From NCBI GenBank assembly GCA_036346205.1, contig JARFJB010001486.1, positions 1,471,501 through 1,535,500 of the forward strand: a DNA stretch of 64,000 nucleotides, given 5' to 3'. Below the pieces are notes generated by a model. That model worked only from the letters and a program-made list of their open reading frames with translations, ran no database searches and was not told the DNA's origin. Origin of the DNA: Vesta saturnalis. Taxonomy: Eukaryota; Arthropoda; Insecta; Coleoptera; Lampyridae. Made by a program: the position numbers and the translations under genes. This document shows, in pieces, positions 34,001 to 43,000 of this stretch (within the stretch, counting starts at the first letter, position 1; each line of letters opens with the position of its first letter).

Positions 34001-35142
34001 GTTTTTCCATACTAATGCTTTCATTGTATTTGCTTTCAAACTCAAACCATAAGACCAGTTTTTTTGGACTTGCTGTATTAACGCAATTGGCTGAACTGTT
34101 TTTACATTTGGGGATCCAGTTTTGTTTTTATTTTGAAGTACGCAGAGTTTCAGAAAAATGTCTTCAAGCTTATTGGTTTGGTGTTGTTGTAATAGTTGTT
34201 TCGGCGGAGCCTCTGCTATTAAACAACCACCTCGCATTATACCCACCTAAAGTTGATAGTAAATAGTGATATACTGTCATTGAACTTGATTACCAGATTG
34301 GCTTGCTGTACTTCTTCGATGTAATGAGTAGAGATAATTATAGTAACGTCATTGTTTTTTGTAAGAGTTAAGAAGTGATCCCAAATTAACTGTCTTAAAA
34401 TGCAATCAACACCGACCGTTGGTTCATCTAAAATCAACAATTCGGGTTCGTAAAGAAAAGCAACAGCTAATGAAACCCGCCGTTGTTGTCCGCTGCTTAA
34501 GTTTTTGATTGAGCTATTTTGATGAGGCAGCATGAGTAAGTTAATTAAGTAATCAGTTCTTTCTTTAATTTTGTTTCTTTGCATTCCCATAACGCGACCA
34601 TAGAACAAAAAAATTTCCGCAATTGTAAAATCAACGAATAGCCCAGTGGCCTAAAAATGCAATTTAGTTGGGTTGTCTATGAAGGACGTGTTTACCTGTG
34701 GCATGTAGCCAATTCGCGCAACATTTTGGTTATTGGGTAGTTTTTGTTCAAGAACTTCTATTTGACCGTGATGCAAAGCATTCATTCCAGTTATGCATCT
34801 CAATAAAGTTGTTTTTCCACAGCCACTTGCACCAAGTAATCCGTAACTGAAAGTGATAATTACCAAAAGACTTTTCGAATAAAGCTACATACATTACTCC
34901 TTTTGGCACAGTCATGTTTAAGTTTTCCAAAACAGTAAGGCTGCCATAGCTTTTAAAAGCGTTTGTAACAATAACTGCGTTGGATTGTGAACTTTCAGCC
35001 ATTGAACGTAATTCAATATCATTTTGTAAAATCTGCAAAAAATATTAGTGTTTTGTGTTTGTAACTTTTTTCTTACATCTTTTTTAGTTGTTTTTATACT
35101 TTGCAACCCTTGATTAGGGGTTTCTGTGAGATCCTCAAACAT
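18467..35142 (-). CDS. ABC transporter, subfamily H (ABCH), 10 exons, 701 aa
   Basis: A half-transporter with an N-terminal ATP-binding domain and a C-terminal membrane domain. Exons on the minus strand: 35142-35077, 35032-34893, 34846-34696, 34650-34294, 34246-33773, 33725-33560, 33512-33397, 33348-33281, 19082-18817, 18768-18467. Every junction is GT-AG, the phases agree, and the sum is 2106 nt with no internal stop. Walker A is GASGCGKTT, the signature LSSGQQRR (usual LSGGQ has Gly where Ser is here), Walker B LLILDEP, and the switch His is in STHYIEE. One helix (TLLPVMLVTLFCITI) is followed by a long outer loop and then five helices. NBD-first order, YMPQ after the Q-loop and the ERNEASLERYLVMGI block fit ABCH, a lipid-exporter-type group in insects. 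The substrate cannot be told from sequence. It appears intact. Confidence 0.9.
19525..19860 (-). CDS. Exon-like ORF inside the large ABCH intron, unassigned
   Basis: From a consensus acceptor (ATATTTCAG at about 19860) a phase-0 frame of about 110 codons runs to a TAG near 19528. It contains KVVTEFRPENYVLDSLYINH, SEYSWYIKNEIYRIN and EDMGLLDLSPFESGQCAQ. Composition is balanced and protein-like rather than AT-driven. It cannot be an alternative ABCH exon: ABCH exon 8 ends in phase 2 and joining would hit a stop. I do not recognise a family. It may be the last exon of a nested gene or an old gene fragment. No upstream exon was found. Confidence 0.4.
   Translation of the reverse strand: MFQFKYSCLKVVTEFRPENYVLDSLYINHILSEYSWYIKNEIYRINTRILSEDMGLLDLSPFESGQCAQNFVEQSMKLKINIVKTVFATISSNEYSTTSESRIYGRMSFSR
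19880..21060. other. ABCH intron interval with a GC-richer non-coding patch
   Basis: No supported gene. About 20570-20950 is visibly richer in G and C than its surroundings ('cccagtgttaatgggcatag', 'acgtacagggagtgtgacgt', 'cgcgtccatgcgcctggatc') with short palindromic steps, but no open frame or RNA fold could be assigned. Confidence 0.4.
21060..21870. repeat. Interspersed repeat, uninterrupted copy
   Basis: Collinear with 5300-5765 plus 9160-9700 (same orientation), here without the 3.4-kb interruption. AT-rich, non-coding, and followed directly by a tRNA-containing element. Confidence 0.65.
21875..22045 (+). repeat. tRNA-containing SINE-like element, copy 2
   Basis: Order: 'gttctacatacatagagaca', 'tttgcatcgattt', a complete tRNA-like part (21918-21991), 'aaactttttatttatgt', then the tail 'aataaaattaataataattt'. 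The same order is found on the minus strand at 10215-10405, and the tail alone at about 53041-53076. The tRNA-like part is internal, not at the very 5' end as in most SINEs. Confidence 0.6.
21918..21991 (+). tRNA. tRNA-like cloverleaf, anticodon AGC (Ala), probably element-borne
   Basis: By hand this 74-nt segment folds completely: acceptor ATCTCGA/TCGAGGT, D-arm GCGC/GCGC, anticodon stem GTACT/AGTAC with loop CTAGCAA, T-arm TAGG/CCTA, and A at the discriminator position. A and B boxes (TGGCGCAGTT..., GGTTCAAATCC) are present. The anticodon would read Ala, but the G3:U70 identity pair of tRNA-Ala is absent (C3:G70), and related degenerate copies exist. A tRNA-derived repeat is therefore more likely than a working tRNA gene. 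Confidence 0.4.
22125..22245. repeat. Short interspersed repeat, second copy
   Basis: Matches 18195-18325 in the same orientation ('ttatttcaatacattgcaga', 'ttaaagtagtaacac'). Small ORFs on both strands here are chance. Confidence 0.6.
22842..23218 (-). mobile_element. tRNA-derived SINE with 12-bp target duplication
   Basis: Read on the minus strand it starts 'tggagctggtagcgtagtgg' with an A box (TAGCGTAGTGG) and a B box (GGTTCGATTCC) 40-50 bp later; the anticodon-like triplet is AGC. The body then runs through 'cagggggttttcctcataca' and ends in 'ggccttttttttc'. The flanks carry a perfect 12-bp direct repeat, agaaagaggtcg, at 22830-22841 and 23219-23230. The 3' end is oligo-T, not oligo-A. 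It lies within the ABCH intron in the gene's orientation. Confidence 0.85.
23231..24420. other. Intron interval with nothing recognised
   Basis: AT-rich ABCH intron sequence. No ORF with a recognisable motif, repeat unit or RNA gene was found. Confidence 0.5.
24440..24620. repeat. Degenerate GT/CCGTGT-rich microsatellite
   Basis: Mixture of gtgtgt runs and 'gtccgtgcccgtgtccgtgt'-type hexamers. The 70-codon ORF over it (Val/Cys repeats) is an artefact of the repeat. Confidence 0.9.
25158..25568. mobile_element. Long hairpin (inverted-repeat) element
   Basis: Left arm 25158-25332 and right arm 25393-25568 are inverted copies separated by a 60-bp loop. The innermost 45 bp ('gatgacaaatcagaacactc' through 'cgaaagctaacaatg') are perfectly complementary, and outer parts have scattered mismatches. 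No protein is coded. The form suits a foldback MITE. Because it lies in a transcribed intron it would form a long double-stranded RNA hairpin. Confidence 0.9.
25570..26590. other. Intron interval with no supported gene
   Basis: ORFs at 25617-25802 (+) and 26281-26466 (-) are short, AT-driven and lack motifs. Nothing else was recognised. Confidence 0.5.
26600..28294. repeat. Large foldback repeat with unequal arms
   Basis: 26600-26820 is the inverted partner of about 28060-28294 ('aaatttcgcgacgcgag', 'tcggttatgctcggagagcg' type matches). 27066-27282 is the inverted partner of 27836-28060 ('gacaggaggg', 'catttggccatata', 'ggtgccgcctttattatt'). The left arm holds about 240 bp (26823-27065) that is missing from the right arm. 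Arms are built of 100-200 bp degenerate units that repeat a 'gctaactt(g/a)taagacaga' motif. The central part has smaller units around 'actagatggtgccac'. The ORFs at 26513-26761 and 28148-28413 are shadows. Confidence 0.8.
28300..29265. other. Intron interval with no supported gene
   Basis: AT-rich. The 82-codon minus ORF at 28514-28762 has a long Phe run from an A-rich tract and no recognisable motif. Confidence 0.5.
29270..30640 (+). repeat. Composite interspersed repeat, copy A
   Basis: Shares with 49992-51690 (same orientation) the start 'attttgaatgtaaatttata', 'aaatacgagttgcagtaa', the 'cttacaagatagcaatag' module also seen in the 26.6-28.3 kb foldback, 'aaaaggctcttaatacaa' and the 'cacgtgggtgag' end. 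Modules occur in a partly different order in the two copies. Between 30200 and 30540 a unit of about 120 bp around 'tcaagggttgaaaaaggccg' is repeated three times. The 121-codon minus ORF here is non-coding shadow. Confidence 0.65.
30721..31300. repeat. Tandem duplication of about 215 bp, period 364 bp
   Basis: 30721-30935 and 31085-31295 share 'ataatctagatgg', 'ttcaaaat(c/t)tggaaacgt', 'ttttgtagtgtttaac' and other text in order at moderate identity. Between them lies the CA microsatellite. Confidence 0.85.
31009..31066. repeat. CA microsatellite
   Basis: About 29 uninterrupted CA units between the two copies of the 364-bp duplication. ORFs of His-Thr or Cys-Val repeats over it are artefacts. 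Confidence 0.97.
31918..32815. repeat. Decamer minisatellite (gcaagacaag)n with higher-order structure
   Basis: About 90 copies of a 10-bp unit. The first part is mainly gcaagacaag. From about 32400 gcgagacaag variants dominate, then gcaagacaag returns. The 30-mer 'gtaacacaaggcaagacaat' plus 'gcaagacacg' occurs exactly at 32361-32390 and 32731-32760, giving a 370-bp higher-order period. Because 10 is not a multiple of 3, all three minus frames stay open for about 300 codons of Pro-Cys-Leu-Ala-Leu-Ser repeats. These are not genes. Degenerate units continue to about 32930. Confidence 0.97.
32931..33280. other. Intron end next to ABCH exon 8
   Basis: Degenerate 'aagtaaa' text, probably worn-down minisatellite, grading into ordinary AT-rich intron up to the exon 8 donor at 33280. 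Confidence 0.4.
33281..35142 (-). CDS. ABCH exons 1-8: nucleotide-binding domain, first helix, outer loop
   Basis: Exon 1 (22 codons, MFEDLTETPNQGLQSIKTTK) is cytoplasmic. Exon 2 ends with a phase-2 GTATGT donor that joins exon 3 to give VPKGVIYGLLGASGCGKTT; reading through instead would put the Walker A motif out of frame. Exon 4 carries FTIAEIFLFYGRVMGM, the LSSGQ signature, Walker B and the H-loop. Exon 5 (158 codons) adds VGIMRGGCLIAEAPPKQLL, the linker and helix 1. Exons 6-8 code for the large loop (DSAIHSVMRTETHASITIKQ, LYKTFENFLSDYAED, WETVYGWMKPDFTDFSYPGV). Introns 1-7 are short (about 43-61 bp). The start codon is the first ATG of the open frame; an upstream non-coding exon cannot be excluded. 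Confidence 0.88.
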
Positions 35143-35809
35143 TAAAAATATGACTTTCTATTAACTAGTAAACAATATTCATTATTTCTGAATGCTCGTT
35201 CTTATTAGTTACTACATCCGTTGATAAGGCTATCAGCAGAAGTTCAATGTCTGTGTCACTGTAATAATAAATAGGTTAGAAAAATACTAGAATATGGAGG
35301 TTAAAAAACATATACATGGTGATTGCTTTAATCACAAATTATGGGGTAGGAGAAATTTACTAGCACCATTGTTTCAAATATAATTTCGCAAATTTATTTG
35401 TACAAGTGCCTATTCCTCAACACGTATCAATACAACATGTATCGTTGTCAACACAAAATATATAAGTAAAATAATAACAGGTAGTTATTGTAACAAATCA
35501 TTAAGTAAAAAATTTAACGTAAAGTATAATCCTACATTTAAAAAATCTGTTAACCGTAGGTCTATAAAGTCAACCTGTTTGTTGATTAAAAGTGTGTTCT
35601 ATGTGTCATTGTAAATTTCGAATGATTCCAAAATATCTAATTTGTCTTTTTTATTACAAAAATGTACCTGTTTAACGTTGTTTTGTAACGTTACAAACTG
35701 ATTACTTACTATTAAATGTTTGGCATAATTTGTTTCCCGTATCTAATATCACAGTTCCTAAGCGTTTGTTCAATATAAACAGAAATACAACTGCAGTATA
35801 ATTTATAAA
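35143..35809. promoter_or_regulatory. Region upstream of ABCH, presumed promoter
   Basis: 667 bp between the ABCH start codon and the Harbinger element. AT-rich; I found no convincing TATA box, initiator or upstream exon. If the core promoter lies further out, the Harbinger insertion may separate it from the gene. Confidence 0.3.
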
Positions 35810-36102
35810 CAAGGGAGCTGTTGCACAACAAACTACAAGTTAATAATATTAGTGAAATACTTGTAACTGGTAGAATTGTGTTGCACAAGAAGAATTCACA
35901 AATGTACAAGTTATTAGTTGTAGATTGAAAAATATTAGTGAAATGTACAAGTGTTTTTTGTACAGTTGACAGTGTTACTACACGTTAGCAAAAAATATGA
36001 GCATCCACAAATATATTTTCTACAAGTTTAAGTTAACTTATAATTTCATATTACAAGTGAGGTTATGCAGTTGTTGATGTCGCTTGTGTGTAAAATATAA
36101 GA

Positions 36103-37179
36103 ATGCAAAATTTGTGGTTAGACTCATCCAGTGATGAAGAACATGACAGAATGCCAAATGAACAGAGATAAGTGCAAATTTTTCAGAGAAGGAAGATTTT
36201 CAGGGCAAGAGTGCATTTTGACTTTCCAAATGATTTTGAGTTTAATGAGAGGTAACGAATGAAGTCTGATAAGATGGAAGTTTTGTTGCAAAAATTAGTT
36301 TGAGGTTACAACACCCTACAAACAAGAGTGGTGCTTTATCTCCTAAGCAACAGATGTGTGTAGCTTTGCATTGGCTTGGCAGTGGAGCTCAATTTCACAC
36401 TGTCGCAGACATGCATGGGGTTCATAAAGCTACAGTTTGTAGAACTGTTGCTAGCTTCGTGCGCGCTGTAAACAGCGAGTTATTTACTACAGTGGTTTCA
36501 TGGCCTGAAGATATTGCTAAAGAAATTAATAGATTCTACAGAATTACCAACTTTCTACACGTTTGTGGTGTAATTGATGGTACCCTTATTCGTATAGATG
36601 CCCCTACAGTTAATGAAGAAGCTTATGTTGACAGACATGGTGAGCACTCCTTAAACTGTATGTTTGTGTATGGTGCCTCATGCTTTTTTTTATTATGTTA
36701 GTGCAAAATAGCCTGGAAGTGTACACGATGCACGTGTTTTACGAAACAGGACGCTTCATAGAAGAATGGAAGAAAATCCCCTATTCCCCAATGCATTACT
36801 GTTGGGAGACTCAGCTTATCCATTGAAACAATGGCTAATGACACCACTGCATCATGATCCTAATGATGTGTCAGAAAGGAGGTACAATCGCAGGTTAAAG
36901 GCAACAAGACAAGTGCTTGAACGTTAACTCGGTATCTTGAAAGAAAAATTTCTATGTCTCAACCACCTTCGTCTGAATCCAACATATGCTACTTCAGTTG
37001 TGAAGTGTTGTGCCACTCTTTGTAATTTTGCAAGGGATGAAGGCGAAGCCAATGTTATTCATATCCAAGAAGACGCAGATGAGCTGGGTAACGTCAATGT
37101 AGAACAACAAGAAGTTGAAGAGGCAGTCAACTTAGTAGGTCGTCTAAGACTGCAGCAGATATTACAATTAATGATATAG
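36103..37179 (+). pseudogene. Harbinger transposase (DDE), broken
   Basis: Reading from an ATG at 36103 (MQNLWLDSSSDEEHD) the frame meets stops at about 36172 and 36253. After a shift near 36300 a 133-codon block shows LSPKQQMCVALHWLGSGAQ and a helix-turn-helix-like HGVHKATVCRTVASFV, then CGVIDGTLIRIDAP with the first catalytic Asp. A frameshift near 36690 follows, then GDSAYPLKQWLM with the second Asp (about 36800) and VLER with the catalytic Glu just before TAA at 36925-36927. A further open block (LGILKEKFLCLNHLRLNP) runs to 37179. This is the PIF/Harbinger nuclease that cuts and joins transposon ends with its Myb-like partner. All three catalytic residues are still legible. Confidence 0.88.
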
Positions 37180-37386
37180 GCCTAAGAGCCTATCATAAAC
37201 AATATGTAATATTCACGTGTCAAGTTAATTGTGCAAAATAGATTGCCTTTATTACTCCCCGTTGTATACTCTTATCTACTGTGTCGTGTAATTTACACAG
37301 GAACAGTTAATAACGTGCAATACACACTCATTAAAGGTAATATTATGCAATTGTGCTTTATTTATACTTTGGTCGGTACATAATTC

Positions 37387-39094
37387 TTAGACCTCTTCAT
37401 TTACATCAGCACTTTCTTGAATTACATATAACTGTCCTATTTGAGGAAAAGCTTCTGTAAATTTAGATGGGCACAAGCCCAGTTCCCTCTCTAGCTGCAA
37501 TATCTGCAATGATCGGTAATAACTTTCTTTTTCCATTATTTCCACTGACACTTTCAGTTTCCTTCTTCTTAAGAAAGCTTCTTTTGCTGCCTCAGCTGAA
37601 GAGGGCACATTCATAGCTGGCTGCTCTATAACAAACATAGGAAATTCATATAATTCACCATTACTATCTTAGGGGGATTAGTGCTTAAGTTCATAATTTT
37701 GAATAAATTTCACTTACCGACATTTTTACGTTTACTATTCTTTGATTTCATAGAACTAGATTGACTTGGAATGATAATATCATTCAGAATAGAGGGCTCG
37801 CTGGTGGTTCTTCATTTTCTTCTACATTCAACTGAATGTCTGGACTATCATCTGAAGATTCCGAGATGTTTAAGCCAACCACAGCCGGCGAGTCATTGCC
37901 AACTATCTCAAGAACTTCACAATCCACATCTGTAAGTTTAGCATTCGGCCGTCCACCCGTGCCAGTTTTCCTTGCATTGTCTTGCTTTTCCTGAAACACA
38001 AGATGGGCCTAGTGAACTAAAATAATGTTATTGTTATTAACAGTATACTAATAATTTACGTCTAAAGTTACTGTGATAACTGAAAATTAAAGTGAAAATA
38101 AATAAATAAAAAGTCAACGTAATAGTTTATAAAGAGGTACAAATTAATTGTTAAATAAATCCGCACAACTTCTCTTAACTACCTCATGCTTAAAACCCTC
38201 CCACAGGTGCAATAGCACAAGTAACGAGTTCGGGCGCAATGCATCTGTCAGATGACTGTTTGAAAAAAATAATTTCAAGGGGTTAATTAATTCTAAAATA
38301 ATGTTATTTATATTCAAAAATAAATTCTATATTTAGAATATAATTTTGTTCATTTTGTACGTGTACATTCAGCCAAGGAAACAAAAAGTCCTGAATTGGG
38401 CGCAGTTAATCTCTCAGATTACTTTAAAATGAATCAATCATTTTATATATTTGATTTTTTAAAATGTACTTACTGTTCTTACAAATTCATTCTGAATAGA
38501 CTGTGTGATGTAAAATATCCAGCTGCTAACTCACCAAAATTACTACAAACGGGCGCAACTAATCTGTGAGATTATATAGGTCGCAGCAATGGATATCTGT
38601 ATTCCACAGCACCACAATTATGACTGCATATAAAGCAAGTTCCAAACGGAAGATACAAGAAAGCGCAGACGTAAAGCCCGAGAAAATCCAGAGATATTTC
38701 CAGACTTTTGAGCCATAAATCTGTCAGATGAGTTGCGCCTGTCGGAGGGTTAAGTTTGTGGTTGTATTAAGTTAGGTTATGTTTGCATTCGCTTTATGAA
38801 CGTGGCACAATAGATTGACAGCTAACCTACATGTTTATACTAGGTAATTGGAAAAGCACTTACCATGGTCAACTTCATCACGTTCGGCTACCAAACATCT
38901 CTCAAATATGTAACTTCTTTTTCCTCCTAAATGACACCAAGTGCCTGCGCATATGCACTTATTTCTTTCCACGCCAGCATTTTATCTTTCTTTGTAAGTG
39001 TCTTGCTGAATGCTCCAAAAAGGATCTTTTTATTTTCTTTGATTTTTTGAAGGATGCATAGTTTAACTTTTCGCTGCTCATCCCGTTTACCCAT
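37387..39094 (-). pseudogene. Harbinger Myb/SANT-like DNA-binding protein, broken
   Basis: First exon 39094-38864: MGKRDEQRKVKLCILQKIKE, then NKKILFGAFSKTLTKKDKM and AWKEISAYAQALGVI, interrupted by two TAGs (first at 38929-38927), ending at a GTAAGT donor. Second exon from 37990 after GTGTTTCAG: KTGTGGRPNAKLTDVDCEVL and VLEIVGNDSPAVVGLN, stop at 37784. A third open block 37638-37387 contains EAFLRRRKLKVSVEIMEKES and a coiled-coil-like tail. The LFGxFSxxLTKxDKxxAW pattern is the Myb/SANT-like domain of Harbinger ORF1 proteins, which bind subterminal repeats and bring the transposase to the nucleus. Confidence 0.8.
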
Positions 39095-39754
39095 TATTAC
39101 AGCTGCTTTAAAATTCTAACTAACTTCAATTGCTATTTTTTAAAAACAAAACAACTCAACTGTCATAGACAATCAAAACACAGTTTTGGTCAGCAGTTTT
39201 GCCAACCATTAATCCACTTGGCTAATTAAACTACACAACAATTAATACATTTTATAAATCAGTTGACTTGTAGTTTTGTAATATTTTCTTGTAGAAATCA
39301 ACTAATATTATTAGTGTATAGTTTTTTTTGTGCAACAGAAATTACTAGTGCTAGTAATTTGTAACTTGTAATTTGTAGAATGTCATTAGTATTATTAGTA
39401 TCATAGTGCAACAGAAACTACTACTACTTGTAATTTGTAGTTTGTAACTTGTAGAATTTCGCTAGTATTATTAGTATCATTGTGCAACAGGCCCCTTGCA
39501 GCGTTTCGTAGAAATGTCTACCGTTAACAACTCATAAAGTAAGGCTTAAATGGACAAGAGTAAGAAAGATCTAAAATAGCTATCTTTTAGGTGAAATCGT
39601 GTATCTTATGTTTTATCATTATTTCGTTTCAAATGATTTTACCCAAAAGAAAGCATTTTTTTGCTTTAAATTCTTATACATCTAAACCTTAAATTTTAGC
39701 TCCCTGACGATGAATGCATATTCCAAATATGAAGCATTATTGTTTAATGATATA

Positions 39755-40198
39755 TTGCCACGTGTCTAACCACCACACTGCACAAAATAGGAGGAATGAG
39801 TGAGCTCGGCCAAAACTCAATCAAACGGTTGGAAGGCCGCAGAGCACTCGGATTGCATGGTTTTTTTGGAGGTATCGATAATATAGTTTGAGTGAGAATT
39901 TGGTTAGAGAGGAAAGAACGGAAATGGACGCCACAAGGTTTAAAGAGAAAAAAAAAGGAAGAGAAAAAGGTTGTTATTCTTTGGAAGAGGGAGAGCCTGT
40001 AAAGCCTGAAAGAGGTAGTAAGTAAAATAGGACTAATAAGTAAGTGAACAATTCCTTCAACAAACGTAAATTTATTTCCTTTCTGGAATTCCCAACAAAG
40101 GAGGGAATAAGCAAATATTATTGTATATCTATATAAACATGAATAATAAACGAAATAAATTATATATATAGTATGTACGTTATTTTCATAACTCACAC
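39755..40198 (-). repeat. Solo LTR of the BEL/Pao-type family
   Basis: Read on the minus strand it matches about 61014-61385: 'tggcg(t/c)c(c/t)a', 'ctaaccaaattctcactcaa' versus 'ctaaccagattactattatt', 'gataccgatacctcc'-like text, 'ccgagtgctctgcgg(c/t)cttcc', 'ctcactcattc' and 'ggttagacacgtgg'. No internal element sequence follows, so it is a solo LTR. Ends are approximate. The 150-codon minus ORF inside it is chance. Confidence 0.75.
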
Positions 40199-41390
40199 CA
40201 AAAAAAAAAAGATAAATTAAAATAAGTTTACGAGGGCCGGTCGTGAACTTGCATTTAGGCCCACAAGAATTTATAGTTTAAAATACCAAAACAAATAATA
40301 CCACTTCCAGCTGACGCAAGATCTTACGTAGCTTAGCCTGAAAACGGCAATTTAATAAACTTATTAAATCAGTTACTCATAAGAAAGAAATAATTAAATA
40401 ATTCAGCTTGCCTTTCGTTTAACAAAACTGAATACAAACCGCTATTTGATTAAGTTATATAAATACAATTGGAAAAGCTTGTTCAGTCCTAATTTTATTT
40501 CAAGAAACAAAGAAAATAGTAATAAGCAATTTAAAATTAGAAACAGAAATTGGTCAGAACAATCTTATCCATATTCGAGTAAAGTAAAGAATATTACATA
40601 TTTGAGCTAAATTGAAATTTAAATAGCACGATATCTCGCGCCAACAATTAACAGATTCAGTATTATCTGGTATAAACATAAAAGTTGCAACACTGCTACT
40701 ACACACGACCACATAACTAGTAGTACAAAAGTAATTATTCAAAATTGTAGGTTATACATGAGCTCGCTAAGGGCGTGACACATAACACTAATATTAACAA
40801 AAATTATTCAAAATGTTGATTGTTAAGTGTGCGTTAAAATCTTAAAGGATGATTTAATTAACATATAGCAGATCTACATGAGAGAAATTGTGTTGAAAAT
40901 TAGCTCAAATCCGGTATCAAAATATCACCGAATTTATACTACAGGAAACCATGTTTAACAAATACTTGTTGCTATAATTAATATAAATATTTTTAATTTC
41001 CTTGTAGGCAATCGTAACCTGCTGAAGGCAATTTAGATACGACTCTTATTCAGAGGTCAAATGTTTGCCAACTACTTGCCAAGCAAAGAGCACGCGATCC
41101 CCAGAATCTTAGCTATAGATCGCAGTGTGTCAGCAACACAATCCAAGAAATAAGCCAACGAGATACAGAACGGACACTCTTGTTACATTAATCCAGACAA
41201 TCAAATCTAAACATGAACTTTGAAGTAGTCGTAACGGTAAAGTTATATGGGCACTTCAATACATGGAAACTTAAATATGTAGAAACGTAGGTTTACAGAA
41301 ACCCAAGGTAGTTGCTAAAACGAAAGGAAAGAATGAAAACGATGTTTATCCAATGATAAGGTGTTACCTCTAAGATCGAATACGAGCGGT
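40199..41390. other. Intergenic interval with nothing recognised
   Basis: AT-rich; only an ORF of 62 codons on minus without motifs. Confidence 0.5.
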
Positions 41391-41394
41391 AGTT

Positions 41395-41665
41395 TAAATG
41401 TCTTAAACAATTTGTTACACTTAGGTGTAGTGAAATATTTCTATTACATCCGCCTTAAATGGCGATTATATCACTTTTATACAACAAAGCCATATTATAT
41501 AGTAAAAATTTTTCAGAAAAATGATGCTTTGCATCCAGTAAATAGAAACAAGAAAATTTCCTAGAGACTTTCCACCCTTCTACAGCAATGGCGATTTTGA
41601 AAAGACAGCCAACGCCTTAAGAAACAATTTTACAACTTCATTTGTTATTTCATTTTAAATATTGC
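41395..41665 (+). repeat. Interspersed repeat, copy also at 53880-54125 (inverted)
   Basis: 'cagaaaaatgatgctttgca' and the following 'ccagtaaatagaaacaagaa', 'tcaatggcg'-like text and 'caacgcctta' match the minus strand of 53880-54060. 'atatccgcctt' upstream matches 54105-54115. Short open frames in both copies (FQKNDALHPVNRNKK here, FQKNDASASRTRNEK there) hint at a shared coding ancestor or chance. Confidence 0.65.
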
Positions 41666-42179
41666 TAACAGATGTTTGTTTTCAAAATAAAGCATGATAA
41701 GTAAGACGCAGTTTTGTAAAGGGTATCACCATCTAGTGGTGATTTAGCAAAGTGACAGGTACCTATAAGATGTAAGAATGTTGAAAATAACCAGAACCCA
41801 CGTTCATCTCAGAGATGGCGCTATAGGCATTAATTGAAGTTAAATTTTGTAAAAACGAGTAAACTTTTAAAGTACAGAAGTAGATACGAGAGAGAAATAA
41901 TTTTCGTAAAAGGTAGAAGCGTACGTCATAAAAGAAAATCACATGTGAAGTAGCAATTAGCTATAGTACAGGAATAATTTTGTATATCATTTAATCCATC
42001 ATACTAATTAGTAAAATCGTAAATACAGAAATTTTAACTCATTATAGGAAAGAAAATAGATAATAGTAAGCTTAAAGCACATTACTAAATGTCTAAGTTA
42101 CAGATACTTATTTAAGGTAGCTTTTAGAAACAGTAATCAGATAAAATGATGCAATCGATCCTATATCGATTTTTGCACG

Positions 42180-42181
<2 letters not shown>

Positions 42182-42271
<90 letters not shown>
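42182..42271. repeat. CA then TA compound microsatellite
   Basis: About 23 CA units pass directly into about 22 TA units. Confidence 0.97.
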
Positions 42272-42277
<6 letters not shown>

Positions 42278-42505
42278 TAAATAATCCTTGTGATTTGTGA
42301 ACATGGGGGAGGTTTTGAGTTTTACTTATTATATATAAAATAAATAATAATATGGTATGTTCTATTGAAATGTATGTCTGAAAAATTTAAACTAAAGACA
42401 GTTCAACATAAAACCTATGGCAATAAATAAACATTTAAGAACATTGGTATTAGCTTTGACAACTACTCCGCAGTTCTTGCCCTTTTGTAAAATATGAGCT
42501 GTTTT

Positions 42506-42643
<138 letters not shown>

Positions 42644-42784
42644 CTTTTATCGATTCTGCCTTAACTATATAAATGTTCTTGATAGTTAATTTGTATTCCT
42701 GCTGTAGTGGAACTACAGTGTGGATTATGGTTGGAATGTAACCGTTTGCTCGTGCTATTTCTATTATAATTAATATTTCTTTGT

Positions 42785-43000
42785 TGATATATGTTTTAAA
42801 AATACCACAAATAGCATTAACAGATCTTCTAGATCAAATACCATTAAAATGGAAGCGTCTGGTATCAACAAGATGGCGGTCCTGCTCACACTTCTAAACT
42901 TGTAGTTGATTATTTAAATGATCACTTTAATAATAACCCATGTGCTACAAATGCACCCATTTGTTGGTCTGTAGGATCGGCAGATTGAGGGTGAGGTAAT
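42785..43000 (+). pseudogene. Tc1/mariner-type transposase fragment (central DDE part)
   Basis: In two frames the text reads ALTDLLDQIPLK and then VWYQQDGGPAHTSKLVVDYL, with NDHFNNNPCATNAPICW after it. QQDGxPAH with its catalytic Asp and the run up to the 'xPIxWPxRSPDL' region are typical of IS630/Tc1-mariner transposases of insects. Only this piece is left on this strand. Confidence 0.75.

Larger units (their letters stand above)
35810..39498. mobile_element. PIF/Harbinger DNA transposon, about 3.7 kb
   Basis: Terminal inverted repeats 'caagggagctgttgcacaa' (35810-35828) and its near-exact inverse 'ttgtgcaacaggccccttg' (39480-39498) bound the element. Inside both ends are many subterminal repeats around 'cttgtagaat', 'aatattagtg' and 'ttgtgcaac'. 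It carries a transposase remnant on + and a Myb/SANT-like gene remnant on -, converging near 37.2-37.4 kb, the usual two-gene plan of this superfamily. A 3-bp target duplication is not evident. Confidence 0.88.

Noticed and set aside
39744..40196. 150-codon minus ORF
   Set aside because: It coincides with the BEL-type solo LTR and has no protein motif; the paralogous LTR at 61 kb does not keep the frame.
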